Shown in pieces: positions 10,784 through 21,630 of a stretch of DNA of 64,000 nucleotides. The first letter of the stretch is position 1. Each line of letters opens with the position of its first letter. This DNA comes from Ctena decussata. Its lineage: Eukaryota > Mollusca > Bivalvia > Lucinida > Lucinidae. The stretch is taken from positions 11,829,001 to 11,893,000 of the forward strand of contig OZ022502.1 of the NCBI GenBank assembly GCA_963989385.1, read 5' to 3'. The notes beneath the pieces are model-generated. The model did not search any database, was not told the DNA's origin, and saw only the letters and a list, made by a program, of their open reading frames with translations. A program made the translations under genes and the position numbers.

Positions 10784-10864
10784 ACTGCCGCGGCTGGTGG
10801 CGGGGAGCATGCCTGTCTGGACATAAGCTCCGCCACGTGTTCCTGCGCCACCAGCCTCGGCAGT
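10784..10864. mobile_element. small foldback element
   Basis: About 18-bp inverted ends, ACTGCCGCGGCTGGTGGCG at the left and CGCCACCAGCCTCGGCAGT at the right, separated by ~43 bp. Overlapping ORFs on both strands here are by-products of the GC-rich palindrome. Confidence 0.65.
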
Positions 10865-11211
10865 CCACGATTTGGTACGGTACACAGATGGCACACACAT
10901 ATGTATGATAAATGTTTGAAGCATTCCTAAATATCAGCGATCCTCCTGTGCTTTGCTAACTCGTTTGAATTTTGTTTATGCTTCACCTCTACGCATGTAA
11001 TTGTACATTATTTCTATTTTCCTCATATGTCATATCCTGTATGGCTAGAGTGTAATAAAAGATTATTTTTTTTAAAGTAAATCTTCAAGTAATTGATGAA
11101 TATAATAATCGTAGCTAAATTAACTTGGTTAAATAAGCTAATTGCCAGTGATTGGGCCTGTCCCTGGTCAACAATACAGCGATATTTTTAGAATACCTCG
11201 CTAATTGGATT

Positions 11212-11449
11212 TGAGCCGCGACGCGACAAAACCAACAATGTGGTAGTGCGCCCAGCAAAGACTCAGATCAGCCTGGGCATCCGCCCAGTCTGATCAGACC
11301 CTTTTCTGTCCGCATGTTGGTAGCTTAGAAACGTAGCTACCCTTTGATCACTTAACGAAGAGTCAGATCAAACTGGGCGGATGCCCAGGCTGGTCTGAGT
11401 CTGCGCTGGGCGCACAACCACATTGTTGGTTTTGTCGTGTCGCGGCTCA
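11212..11449 (-). mobile_element. MITE-A copy 3
   Basis: A 238-bp foldback element with end TGAGCCGCGACGCGACAAAA and the inverse at the right. The asymmetric centre (ggtagcttagaaacgtagct) is reversed relative to copies 1, 2, 4, 5 and 7, so it is assigned to the minus strand. Confidence 0.93.
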
Positions 11450-11539
11450 TTTATTTGGTTATAAAATGGGAGTTACCACTCTCTAGACGGACCTGAGATA
11501 TCTTAATCTGTTTATGAAATTCTGTTATAATATCGGCTT

Positions 11540-11830
11540 TCCTTTCCAAAACAATCCATAAGATCCAGGGGCCGTATTCATAAAACGGTTGCTATGCTGT
11601 TGCTAAGGCTAAATTTCTTTGAAGGAGATTACCTACAACTATGAAATTTGCTCTGGAGGAACAGTCTTACAAAGACTGTTCCTCCAGACAAAATTTCATA
11701 GTTGTAGGGAATCTCCTTTATAGATATTTAGCCTTAGCAACCGCATAGCAACGACTTAAGTGGCTTTATGAATACGGCCCCAGATCCATCATATAAGATG
11801 GATCTATAGTTCTTGGATTGTTTGACCCAA
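11540..11830. mobile_element. short foldback MITE, copy 2, split by a nested element
   Basis: The arms ccaaaacaatccataagatcca (11546-11567) and agatggatct...ggattgttt (about 11794-11823) form a palindrome like that at 5998-6070. The 214-bp MITE at 11568-11781 lies inside it, flanked by a duplicated AGATCCA. Confidence 0.75.
11568..11781. mobile_element. foldback MITE, GGGGCC family, copy 2, with 7-bp TSD
   Basis: A 214-bp palindrome with termini GGGGCCGTATTCATAAA and the inverse. It is flanked by AGATCCA at 11561-11567 and 11782-11788, a 7-bp target-site duplication. Arms match copy 1 at 4268-4490. Superfamily not assigned. Confidence 0.92.
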
Positions 11831-12039
11831 AATAAACATATGGTACTCATCTGGAATAAACACTCAGGTATAGAATGCACTTGCTGAACTGGGCAAACAA
11901 AAACATTCTGTGCTTATATCGTTAGATTTGTGTTTTAAGCTGTAGTTCATGCTGGTACAAATAAGTGAATAAATTGCAAAGGCATCACTATTGTCGATTC
12001 CAAAAAAATTATTGGTGTGCAGACAATAAGGCTTTTCAC
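11831..12039. other. unannotated intergenic stretch
   Basis: No gene or repeat recognised. Confidence 0.4.
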
Positions 12040-12590
12040 CAATCTGTAGATTCTGTTTTCTTACCAGTGTATAGATTAAAGGCTTAATTGAAGGCTTGAT
12101 ATAATAAAGTTTCTCACCAGATAGTAGACCCTAGTTTAGAGATGGTAAGATATATCAGTCTGTGAGTAATAAGATCTTTCATCACTGTATAGATCATAAC
12201 ATTTCTCTCTGCGCTAGAGATGATACAGTTTCTGCCAGTCATGAAGTAACTTTTTCTTGCCAATGTTTTCTCACTGGTCTAGAGATCCTTCAGTTATCAC
12301 CAGGCAAGAGTTCATATAGTAACCATGCAGTCTAGAGATCTTACAGTTTTACCCCAGTCTACAGATCACACCCTATCTCACCAGTCTTGAGATTGTAAAA
12401 ATGTTTCACCAATCTGGAGATCATAAAGTTTCTCACCAATCTGGGGATCATAAAGTTTCTCACCAATCTGGAGCTCATAAAGTTTCTCACAAATCTGAAA
12501 ATTGTTAAGTTTCTCACCAATCTGGGGATCATAAAGTTTCTCACCAATCTGGGGATCATACTGTTTGTCACTAGTATCACGAAATTAAAC
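12040..12590. repeat. 27-bp minisatellite array
   Basis: Unit tttctcaccaatctgggga plus tcataaag, most regular at 12380-12560 and degenerate before that. One more unit-like fragment lies at 13013-13050. The 73-aa minus-strand frame here is a nine-residue periodic translation of the array, not a protein gene. Confidence 0.92.
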
Positions 12591-13296
12591 GACTTGAGAA
12601 TAATTGTTTAAGACAATCTGACGTTTCTGTTGAAAGAATTTTAAATTGTAGTTTCATTGAAAATTGGTGGAGCATGGCATACAAGAATTGCCATGCTCCA
12701 GAACCAATGACATCATGTGTTTGTTTCCATAACGACTATGAAGTCATACTGATGTCTAAGTGACGTCATCATAACACATTTTACCAAGGTACTAAGCACA
12801 GCAGTTGGTTATTCCATAGTTGCTATGGTAACAGATCTATAGTATCATCTCACTTATAATTCGAGAGGGGCATTGCATACAATGTATGCCATGCTCCTGT
12901 ATGCCATGCTTCTCTCGAATTATAAGTTAGATGCTACCTGAAATTCATAAAATGTCAAAATGTAATTTTCTCAAACCTATAACCTATAATTAATTCTCAA
13001 ATAATTTAATTTCTCTGTTTAGTTTGGAGATAAGACAGTTTCTCACCAGTATATTTCGGAAATAGGACATGTTTTGGTCCAGTTAAAAATGAGTTTTGCC
13101 ATGGGAAAACGTGCCTTATTGCAGAAGCCTAAGATCAGTATGATTTTCCGTTCGCTTCACTTGTATTTCCCAGGATCCATTTGTTCTGGCCAACCGGGAA
13201 ATATCAGATCAGACTGCGTGGACGCGCAGGATTATCTTAAACTTGGCTTTTATTTTACCCCTGAAGGTCTCTCTTCTTCAACTACTGCAGATAAGA
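12591..13296. other. intergenic stretch with two hairpins
   Basis: Contains the hairpin ggagcatggca...tgccatgctcc at 12668-12698. A longer palindrome at 12841-12934 has arms 'cttataattcgagag' flanking copies of 'gcatggcat'. The second hairpin repeats the 'catggcat' theme of the first, suggesting related elements. No gene. Confidence 0.6.
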
Positions 13297-13533
13297 CGAG
13301 CCGGGACACGAGAAAACCAACAAAGTGGTTGTGCGCCCAGCGCAGACAAGATCAACCTGGACATTCCCCCAGTCCGTTCAGACTCTTCACTAAGCGCATT
13401 AAGGGTAGCTAAGGATCTAAGCTACATCCTTGCGGACAGCGAAGACTCTGAACAGACTGGGCGGATGCCCAGACTGATCTGAGTCTGCGCTAGACACACA
13501 ACAACTATGTTTGATTTCTCGTGTCGCGGCTCA
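13297..13533 (+). mobile_element. MITE-A copy 4
   Basis: A 237-bp foldback element from cgagccgggacacgagaaaa to the inverse end tctcgtgtcgcggctca. Internal hairpin gtagctaaggatctaagctac-type centre in the plus orientation. The ORFs at 13074-13482 run through it and are not considered genes. Confidence 0.92.
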
Positions 13534-14219
13534 TTAGTTATTTAGTCCATTGTTTCAATGTCTTTGTTTTACCAGGCGCCAGATACAAAGCGTAAGTCAC
13601 ATGATCAGCGGCCGCGCCGAATGAAAATATACTTTTATTCATATGCAAGCGGAGAAGATGCGATCTGATTACTTTAAAATCGACATTGGCAGCAAGATGA
13701 TGCAGACTGGCGTTGACTTTGGTAATTTTCAAAGACAATATATATACACTTGATCCAAAACAACAATGTCTTCCCTACACCAAAAAGCAATATGTAGCAT
13801 TTTTCATCACTAATCGGAAAACGTATTGCCCAGGATGACTGCTAGTGGTACACAGTTACTTCTATTCATTAACATATTTTTTGTCTGATGTTTAAATCCA
13901 TTAATACATAGTTAACACACACTCCTCGCAGTATGGGCAGAACCACTTACACAACAAGAGATGTCGAATCTGTTTGCAATTAGTTAAAACAATGTTTTAT
14001 TCAATTAATGAAATGTTAAACACATTCAGGGTAGACCCTGTGAAAAGTAGTAAGTAGATCGAAAGACAGCGTAAACTATTTCTTTGATTAATTGTGTGGA
14101 CGCTGACCAGACGCCGCGTTTTGTGGTATCTTGTGTGCAGTGTTTGCAAGAGCCCCTTTTCATGATGGGATGTTGGATATTAATGCGTTAAATTTCATTG
14201 TTTCAGAAATTACTTAAAT
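13534..14219. other. 3' flank region, nothing recognised
   Basis: No gene or clear repeat. It lies downstream of the minus-strand B-box gene, so part could be its 3' UTR. A minus-strand AATAAA candidate (plus-strand tttatt) is near 13994. Confidence 0.4.
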
Positions 14220-14329
14220 TACCCCTAATGTGCGTATATATTGGGCCACCTAAAATAATGAATTTTCCATTTGGGACAAATGGAAAATTTATTATTCTAG
14301 GTGTCCCAATACATATGCACATTAGGGTA
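14220..14329. mobile_element. palindrome in the 3' flank of the B-box/NHL gene
   Basis: Two arms of about 54 bp (14220-14273 and 14277-14329) with about five mismatches and a 3-nt spacer. The outer arm reads taccctaatgtgc and the inner arm aattttccatttg. Typical of a small foldback MITE. It starts only 20 nt beyond the gene's stop codon, so a transcript would fold here. The right arm carries tttatt at 14288-14293, which is AATAAA on the gene's strand. Confidence 0.9.
14288..14293 (-). promoter_or_regulatory. candidate polyadenylation signal inside palindrome
   Basis: AATAAA on the minus strand about 56 nt after the stop codon of the B-box/NHL gene, inside one arm of the palindrome. Whether it is used is unknown; another candidate is near 13994. 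Confidence 0.4.
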
Positions 14330-14348
14330 GTCCCCAAATTCAAATATA

Positions 14349-16181
14349 TCACATGACTGAAATCTTGAATCGATGAACAAAGTTGCCGTAGTCAGGATCT
14401 GCAGCACGACTTGTTACCACTAGTTCTGATCGTCTGCTGTTATAGGCCATCGCACAGGGAAACTGTAAGTAATTACTCCCAGTTGTCAGACGTGTTTCTT
14501 TCTGCATACCTCTTGACCAGACAGTCATCTCTCCTGACAGGTAACACACATAGACATTTCCATTATCATCTACAGTCACACCATAGGGCTCTTTTCCTTT
14601 ACCATCACAAACCTTGACAACCTTCCCAGTGCCAGCATCAAGAACAGTTATGGTCGGTTTCTTCAGGTCTGTTACAATCACAGTGTCACCAGCATCACCG
14701 GAACATGTTGTAAGGAACGCTGCATAGTCAAACAGCTTCTTCCCTTCAGAGTCAGTTGTCGTTGTCCACAGGACCTTACCATTCATATCAATCATTTGAA
14801 CTGAACGAGGACTCTCAATAGACGTATTGCATGTAACAATCAGATTGTTGTTGTAGGCCGTGATTCTCCAGACACACTGCTTCGTCTTGATGATCCGTTT
14901 CAAAGATAGGTTACCACTGTCAGCTATGTTTATGATACCTATCTGTTTGTTCTGCATACTGACAGCAGCTTCTGTTTTGTTGATAACAGCGACATCTATA
15001 GGCTGTTCGGGTGGCTTTATAGATGATAACAATCGTCCATCAGGAGAAAACAGTTTGACTTTACTGTTGTAATAATCCGTAAGCAGCATATTTCCATCAA
15101 CAGTAATGTCAACTCCCGTTATGAGGCAGTCAGTTTTCTCATCACGGGTCTTCACATTAATCTTATCTAACGGCGTCAGCTTCACAGATTGTACTGCATG
15201 CCCTCTCATCGCGCCTGACCCTGATGCAGTCTTATCAGTGTCCTGACGGAGTCTTGTGTACGGGTAGCGAATGCAAGGGAGTTCAGTGCTATATTGAAAT
15301 GCTGCAGTTTTCAATGAAAGTTCACCAAACGTATCTTTCTTCAAGATCAAAGGCTGAATATTGGTATTTAAGGTGTAATTTATATCAATGTGCTTAAGGT
15401 TTAGCAGTTTAATCTTATCTTCACAAAGTCGAACTTTTTCAGCAAAATAATGGAGCTCTAGAAATTCATTCTGATCGTGTTGTTTCTGCGTACCGCTTTG
15501 CTGTAAATTTTGCAATATAATGTTGGCCTTGGTCGCTATCTCGTCAAGTGTTGATTGATGCGCAGATAAGGTGCTAATATGGTCTTTGAATAGGCTTGTA
15601 ACGTCCCCACTGAAATCCTGGTAGCTTTGGTTAACTTTCTCCAGAAGTTTGTCTCTTTGTTTTTGTGCTTCTGTCAAGATGTCCTGCTTCTTGTTCTCTA
15701 GCCTGGCTTTATTTGATTTTATTGACTGGCTTGTCTCTTTAACATGTTTAAGTAGCAAACCTACATCATCACTGAAAGACGTCTTTTCAGCTGATATGTT
15801 GACACTCTTACATGCCTCTGATACTCCCTTGACTTGACACTGCTTGTGTTCTCTGATGTAGCATATCCCACAAATAATAGTATTATGGTCTAGGCAATAT
15901 CTATCCTTTCCTTCCCCATCATGTTTGTCACACAGTTGGAATTTCACAGGCTTGTCTGCTTGACATGCTGGCATATCGGATCCTTGCAGTATTCTATGAC
16001 GTTCTGACACTGCCATACGACGATGAGCCGCCAAACAGCTCTGACAGTAAAACTCCACACATTTTGGACAGTATCCTTCTACTGGTCGGGTTGTACCGTC
16101 TTTAAAACAGGGGTCACAAAACGGATCTGTTATTTCGTCAGAGACCCCATATACAGACATGGAACCAACAGAATCTGCCAT
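14349..16181 (-). CDS. RING-less B-box / coiled-coil / NHL-type beta-propeller protein (TRIM-like)
   Basis: A 610-aa protein. No RING finger precedes the first B-box. B-box 1 spans about residues 22-66 (C22, C25, C38, C41, C46, C49, H53, H62). B-box 2 spans about 84-115 (C84, H87, C96, H99, C104, C107, H112, C115). A Lys/Glu/Gln-rich coiled coil follows at about 140-290. The C-terminal ~250 residues look like NHL/YVTN-type propeller blades (GVDITVDGNMLLTDYYNSKV; PYGVTVDDNGNVYVCY). TRIM proteins use these parts for oligomerisation and target or RNA binding. Without RING, direct ubiquitin-ligase activity is not expected; an innate-immune or regulatory role is inferred from bivalve relatives. 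The start is MADSVG at 16181 because ttatttttcag plus one base precedes it, a good splice acceptor; the nominal 12-residue extension is intronic. An upstream non-coding exon is expected. Confidence 0.9.
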   Translation of the reverse strand: MADSVGSMSVYGVSDEITDPFCDPCFKDGTTRPVEGYCPKCVEFYCQSCLAAHRRMAVSERHRILQGSDMPACQADKPVKFQLCDKHDGEGKDRYCLDHNTIICGICYIREHKQCQVKGVSEACKSVNISAEKTSFSDDVGLLLKHVKETSQSIKSNKARLENKKQDILTEAQKQRDKLLEKVNQSYQDFSGDVTSLFKDHISTLSAHQSTLDEIATKANIILQNLQQSGTQKQHDQNEFLELHYFAEKVRLCEDKIKLLNLKHIDINYTLNTNIQPLILKKDTFGELSLKTAAFQYSTELPCIRYPYTRLRQDTDKTASGSGAMRGHAVQSVKLTPLDKINVKTRDEKTDCLITGVDITVDGNMLLTDYYNSKVKLFSPDGRLLSSIKPPEQPIDVAVINKTEAAVSMQNKQIGIINIADSGNLSLKRIIKTKQCVWRITAYNNNLIVTCNTSIESPRSVQMIDMNGKVLWTTTTDSEGKKLFDYAAFLTTCSGDAGDTVIVTDLKKPTITVLDAGTGKVVKVCDGKGKEPYGVTVDDNGNVYVCYLSGEMTVWSRGMQKETRLTTGSNYLQFPCAMAYNSRRSELVVTSRAADPDYGNFVHRFKISVM

Positions 16182-16190
16182 TCTGAAAAA
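16182..16190 (-). promoter_or_regulatory. splice acceptor just before the B-box gene start
   Basis: On the minus strand the sequence ttatttttcag precedes A-ATG. The AG lies at 16184-16183 and the exon begins at 16182, so the coding exon would be the second or later exon of the transcript. Confidence 0.65.
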
Positions 16191-16374
16191 TAAATCTGAA
16201 TGGTTATGTCGGTACAAAAATATCTGTATTTCTATTACAGATGTCTGAATTTGAAATACAGGTTACTATATTTATGATGAAAATGCAGAATTTTCGCTTT
16301 TCATGGGAAACAGATATCTCTCTTATATGAAGTATTTAGCGACGGAGCCTCCGGGAAAACGGCGGTTAGGGTTT

Positions 16375-16570
16375 AGTCGGGTAACTTCGGACCTGCGGGT
16401 AAATTCGGACATACAATTGCAAACAATGAAAATCCAGATGAGCCGTCTCACCAGGATTTTCACTGTTTAGCCAGTTATTTTTTGTTTAAGTTCCAAACAA
16501 CTGACATATAAAGGAAAAAAGGAAACAGTGTCAGTGTCCGAATTTCCCAGCTGTCCGAAATTATCCGACT
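16375..16570. mobile_element. ~196-bp TIR MITE
   Basis: Inverted termini of ~38 bp: agtcgggtaacttcggac...gggtaaattcggaca at the left and its imperfect inverse tgtccgaatttccc...ccgact at the right. The interior has no frame. It lies about 200 bp upstream of the B-box coding exon, within the presumed intron or promoter region. Confidence 0.82.
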
Positions 16571-18151
16571 CTCCCCTATAACTAAAACTTAGTACCGCAT
16601 CGCAATGCATCACACTAGGGTTAATCGGGTATCACAGTGCAGCTAAGCAAACGTTCTGGACCCTGACCTTATGCGAGGATCACTGATTGCGTAAATCCGA
16701 TTGTCCCCATAGTTCGTGATAGCCCTGCCATGGACTTGTCTCCCTACTGTCTTGCTAGCGTTGGCGAGTATGTATAAGTCTTGTCTTTTTGTGGTGACTA
16801 CACAGTCACATAATATTTACCAGTGTTGCTGTATTTGACCAAGGCGCAGACGAATATGTCAAGAAATTGTAAATTATTATTCAATATACTGAACGCCAAA
16901 AAGAAACGTCCACAAGTAAATGCTCTTTTCTTACGGCACTCTCACCAGGCAAGTCTATATTGATCATTGCGAAACTCAACCCGTACAGACTAGCTATGTG
17001 GAAACGCGTGTAGCACGGACCAGTGTACTCGTAAATCGTATAGCACGGAGAAACACGGCGTAGCACGGCGATTGTTTACAGGTGACTTTTCAGAAAATGT
17101 TAGATTTCACCGACAAATTAAAATGTAAGTTTAATCTAACACTTGTTCATTTCAACCTATATATCTTTCATGAGCTATCAATGGTTTATTTTGCAAAACT
17201 TTCATTATTTTTTTAAATATGCTGCCACAAAGTCAAGCTCACCACTTTACCTTCAAACATCTCTTTTGAGGCAATATTCTTGACAATTCTATTTTTTGCA
17301 TGTTATTCATGCATCAGCATCTTCAGCTAGTTAGAATTTTTACGCTGAACCGACCAGAATCAAACATAAATTGCGAATATACCTCAACGGGCGCTGCGGG
17401 ATAACACGGGTGTGGCAACGGAGTAATACGGCTCAGTGTTTTCGAAAGACTACGGTATAAAACGGGCACCGTTTTTCTGAAAGGAAAGAAATGAATAATG
17501 TGAACATGTTTATTTCTGTAAATCTTCAACTTTTAGTTGACGAAGTATTTCTTAAGCCGAGAATCCATGTATATGTGTTGCGAGTTCCCTGTAAGTGTCT
17601 GCATCTTTATAGGAGGGCAGGCAAAAACATAATGGTTTCCAAATAACGAACATGTATCTAAGTCAACGTCTGTCTCAGTGATTTTGACTGCCTCTCATAT
17701 ATATGGGTGCAGACCACTGATCACGTACTGGGTTCCTGGCATGAGTATAGACTTTTGCAACTTCATAAATAAACGTCTCAATTTAGCTTGCTTTAGCCTC
17801 GACCTGTGCTAGGCGCTGTTATATGAGCCGTGACACGCAACAGGATGCTTATGGGAAATGCGAACAGCAAAGGTTTATATCAGACTGCATCTTCGCAGTC
17901 TTATCAGAGTCTTTGCTGCTCCGTGCATACATACCCGGTCAATAAAGTAACGATACCATCTATTGGCTATATGTTCAAGGAACCCTGTGTATATTGAGTT
18001 AACTGATCCTCATGTATGTTTGGGGAGACACTAAGGAACAAACTGCACCTCATTGCTGCGCGTGCACAGAAGTAAATTCTGTATTTCGCAGAAGTCCACA
18101 ATGCAGAAATCTTGAATAAGACTTGAAATGTCCAATATCTTGTACTCAGGC
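16571..18151. other. intergenic stretch with a terminus fragment and a hairpin
   Basis: At 16887 is a solitary end of the Tc1/mariner-like family (TACTGAACGCCAAAAAGAAA) with TA before it. At 17867-17921 a hairpin pairs agcaaag...cagactgc with gcagtct...ctttgct and lies next to a 'tgagccgtgacacg' MITE-A-like end (17824). No gene seen. Confidence 0.55.
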
Positions 18152-18160
18152 TTTACATGC

Positions 18161-18359
18161 GATGGAGGGATGACTTGCGATTTTACGTCCTTTATAACAG
18201 TATTTCAGTCATATCAGGACAATGGGTGGGTGACAATGAACGGTTGTGTGCAATGGAACCCCACTTACGATTGAAATGATTCCGCTTAAAGCGGGGCTCG
18301 AACCCTTGACCGCTAGATCAACAGGCCAGCGCTTTACATACTGAGCTACCGGGTCTCCT
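18161..18359 (-). mobile_element. SINE-B copy 1, full length with 9-bp TSD
   Basis: TTTACATGC occurs at 18152-18160 and 18360-18368. The minus-strand head is tRNA-like (CGGTAGCTCAGTATGTAAAG A-box region, GGGTTCGAGCCCC B box). The body 'ggttccattgcacacaacc', 'gatatgactgaaatactgtt' and 'aaaatcgcaagtcatccctc' is shared with the other SINE-B copies. Confidence 0.93.
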
Positions 18360-18368
18360 TTTACATGC

Positions 18369-19269
18369 AAGATATAAATTCTTCAGATTGTCAGATTATC
18401 TCCCTTTGAATTGAAAAATATAGAGCTTTACTACCGATTTCTGTTCCAGTAGTTTTTAAGTTTCAAGAATACAATAATATAGCTAAGACAGGGATATATA
18501 TTTCACCAGACTCCTAGATCTTATCAAATTATCACTATCAAAACAACAACATTTAGGTTAACAATCAACTGTCTAGAATTTCTGTAGGGACGTAAACAAT
18601 TATCAGCTAGGCGAAAAAGACCTGTTTTTATACAGATTATTCACTTTTCTGTGCCGTTTTTAGTTGTAATGTACAGATTTATGGTGGAAGCATACTTCAG
18701 TCTACTTATACAAATTATTTGAAAAGATAGAAAAAAAAAATCAGAAAATAGTCATAATTGCAGACTTAGTCTCTGTAAGGTAGACGGATACTGAATGAAA
18801 ATATTGGTGGGGTATTCATTTCATTTTACCAGCTGAATAACCCAAAGGGATATAAAACATTTGGATAAGAAAAAAAATATTGTTTTGTTTTCCTAAAAAA
18901 CAAACTTTTGTATTTATACATACTTTTTTACACATTTTCCATTAAAATTCATGTCTCTGGCACATGGATGCACTTTCATTTCTGCAAATCATATAATCAT
19001 TAATATAGGATATTTGAAACAAACTGGTAAGAAAAATTGCAATTATGTTGATAAAAAGGATATTTTTACATTTTAAAAAAAATTGCAAGAAAATTGAAAT
19101 TCATGAAAAATGTCATGAAAAATATATTCAATCGATGGGGCATGCTTATGCTTATTGTTTTAGTAAAACTTACATCGTATGATACAGAATAAAACACAAA
19201 AAACTAGCATTTCAGCGTTTCGTTTCCTAGAAAAACAATGTTTAAGTTAAAAATATCCTCCAAAAAGAC
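18369..19269. other. AT-rich intergenic stretch
   Basis: Long A/T runs; no gene, tandem repeat or recognisable element. Confidence 0.5.
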
Positions 19270-19320
19270 TGCCCAAATTCTGCACCTGCTGCAAGCACAG
19301 CCGGTCCTTGCCCTGTTATT
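19270..19320 (+). repeat. SINE-C fragment
   Basis: 'gcacctgctgcaagcacag' followed by 'ccttgccc' matches the same block in the longer SINE-C copies at 19727, 38640 and 59694. Only about 50 bp remain. Confidence 0.6.
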
Positions 19321-19726
19321 TGTTTTCCTGTTGTTCCGGGTCTACCATAGAGTAATGCCTCAAAAATGCGCAGATGGAATTGAAATTGTAAAGAGCTTGA
19401 TCATTCTGGTTCCTAAGGAACAGTCTGATCTCGGTTTCCACTGTTTGTACATACGTATCTGCCCGAAAACTTAGGATCTTTATGGTAGACATTGTAAGTG
19501 TGTATATACTCAATAGTTGATCGATTTCACCATGAACAATAACTCTGTTTCGTGTTTCAACAAGTCAAAACAGAGTTATTCTGTATCTGAAGACCTTAAC
19601 TTATATGTTCTAAAATGCCTTGTTTTCTTTTTAACTTATTAACCTATAATAGTGCTCTTTCTAATAGTGCTATACTCCGCCATTCGGAAATACATGTTAC
19701 CAAGATACTATTAATTTGATTTGTTG

Positions 19727-19938
19727 CTTGTTTTGGGTTTAACGGCTCTTTAAGACAGTATTTCAGTCTATACCGAGTCGTCTCCTAGAGAATGAAAAGA
19801 GATGACAGGGGAGAGAAAACTATCTTAACAAACCCCAATCGCACCTACTGCAAGCACAGTAGGCCCTTGCCCATTTTTATCCAAATAAGTAGGACGCCCC
19901 GGCACTGAAAGTTTCCCAGCAGCATCGCCCGACCACAA
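19727..19938 (+). mobile_element. SINE-C copy
   Basis: Shares, in order, 'ttgggtttaacgg.tctt', 'cagtatttcagtct', 'gagccgtctcc'-like, 'gcacctactgcaagcacag', 'taggcccttgccc', 'aggac.ccccggcactgaaag' and 'catcgcccga' with 59694-59905. Boundaries approximate. A SINE-like nature is inferred from size and copy pattern, since no tRNA head is recognised. Confidence 0.7.
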
Positions 19939-20522
19939 CTAATAAAGACTTATCTTATAAACTGTATGTTGACTCTACCAAATTAGAAGTTTTCAGATAC
20001 AAAAAAGAGAAACATTCAAATAGTACTTGTATTCATGACATATTAAGTAAACAATAACTTCACTCACTTGTATGCCTTTGATTTTCCGTGACGAGCAACA
20101 GGATCCAAAGGCGCTTAAACAAACTGAGATTCAAAATGGCAGCTTTAAATTTGGCTGGGTAAGATATAAAACTAAATTAAGGAAGTAAATTCGGACGCGT
20201 CAGGCGAATGTCTATCATCGTTATTATGTAAGCCGTGCTCAGTATTAAAGCCCCTGTAGTCTGATCGGGCTCGTCGCTTTTCAAACACATACTAATTATT
20301 CTATAATCTATTCATATAGAAAGACGGCCCTAATAAGACAGACAGTAAGACAACACATGCTAATGTGAATAGTTGTTGTCTGCATAGGAGATAAAACATA
20401 TTTTACGTGTTGCGACTAAGCCTATATTTAGAACATTTTAAACATTAGACCTGCAATTATTAGAAATACTATGGATATGACCTTCAACAGGTTATGCCCA
20501 GTGTCCTCTAAAAGGGAGACTT
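19939..20522. other. unannotated intergenic stretch
   Basis: No gene or clear repeat. A short fragment 'gcccctgtagtctgatcgggc' near 20250 resembles MITE-A arm sequence. Confidence 0.4.
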
Positions 20523-20611
20523 GCAAATAGTGCAGACCCAGATTAGATGCCGCAACATGCGGCATCTGATCAGGGTCTACAAATAGCTGAAAAGGGTCTA
20601 CACTATTTGCA
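20523..20611. mobile_element. foldback element related to 36162-36231
   Basis: gcaaatagtgcagacccaga...tgccgca / tgcggca...tctgatcagggtct form nested inverted repeats, with a further 'tagacccttttc' arm and closing 'actatttgc'. The outer sequence resembles 'caaacagcgcagacccagat' at 36151. Confidence 0.7.
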
Positions 20612-21035
20612 TAAAGCAAATGGGTATTTTCCTTAAATAAAACAAAAGTGATAAAAATAACTAAACCTGACACCCCTGGACTGATAAATGGACCTGATCG
20701 TGGTATACACTATTTGCAGAATTCCATGAATTAGAAATTATAAAAATAAACTAAACCAGACTTCGCTTAACTGACAAATGGACTCATCCAATTTATAAAG
20801 ATAAAAGAGTCAACCCGGTATAGATTGGTTAAATATTGCGACAAACGTGCACAAGCAAACGTAATAGTAGCCCAGCACTGGGCCGGAAGTTACAAAGAAA
20901 AAAGTTTCAGTTGTCATTGAATTAGAAACGTACAAGCAGAGACACAACGTTCAACATTCAATCAACACTTATTCAATGTCATGACGTTCGTTTAACGTTG
21001 AGTCAATATAGGGATCAAACATGGTTTTTCATGTA

Positions 21036-21126
21036 TTAACGTTTGCCAGGTCCCGAGGGAGATGTTGGAAACCGAGGCCGAAGGCCGAGGTTCTCAATAT
21101 GTCCCGAGGGACCTGGCAAATGTTAA
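21036..21126. mobile_element. foldback element
   Basis: The left arm attaacgtttgccaggtccc pairs with the right arm gggacctggcaaatgttaac; each contains TCCCGAGGGA. The inner region has 'gaggccgaaggccgagg'. No target duplication seen. Confidence 0.75.
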
Positions 21127-21630
21127 CGCATTGGAAACTGTTATTGCATAAACTGGCAGTTCAACGAATTATTAATTAAAATTTGAGAAAAAACTTGGCA
21201 CTATATTTTGTAACCGTTTGACAGCCAACGCGCTGGTGCATCTTTTTACTAATATTCGTCTTCCGGGCCCGAGAGCATTTAGCTATTCAAAATGGCTGCC
21301 ATCATCCTATTCAACCTCAATATTTCGGATAATTGTCCAAGATGGTCGTTGTAGTTGATGCAAAATAGATTGCAAATTCTTCAACAAAAAGCAGATACCT
21401 TGAGCAATAACCTCCATGCAGAACAAGCCAGATCCATTCATATACCATCCTGCAGTTCTTTATTGCTGAAAGCTTGAGACGCATGTTTTCTTTAACACTT
21501 ATTTACTCTCCATTTGACATCATAAGAATGTAAACAACATCGCTTTAAACCTGAGTCACGACGATGACGTCAGATTACAAAGGCATGATCACGTCATATA
21601 GGCATACTTATGTAGCACACCACCATTTTT
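21127..21630. other. unannotated intergenic stretch
   Basis: No gene or repeat recognised. Confidence 0.4.

Noticed and set aside
12359..12580. 73-aa minus-strand ORF with repeated ...PRLVRNFM... residues
   Set aside because: It is a direct translation of the 27-bp minisatellite (nine residues per unit), with no promoter or splice context.
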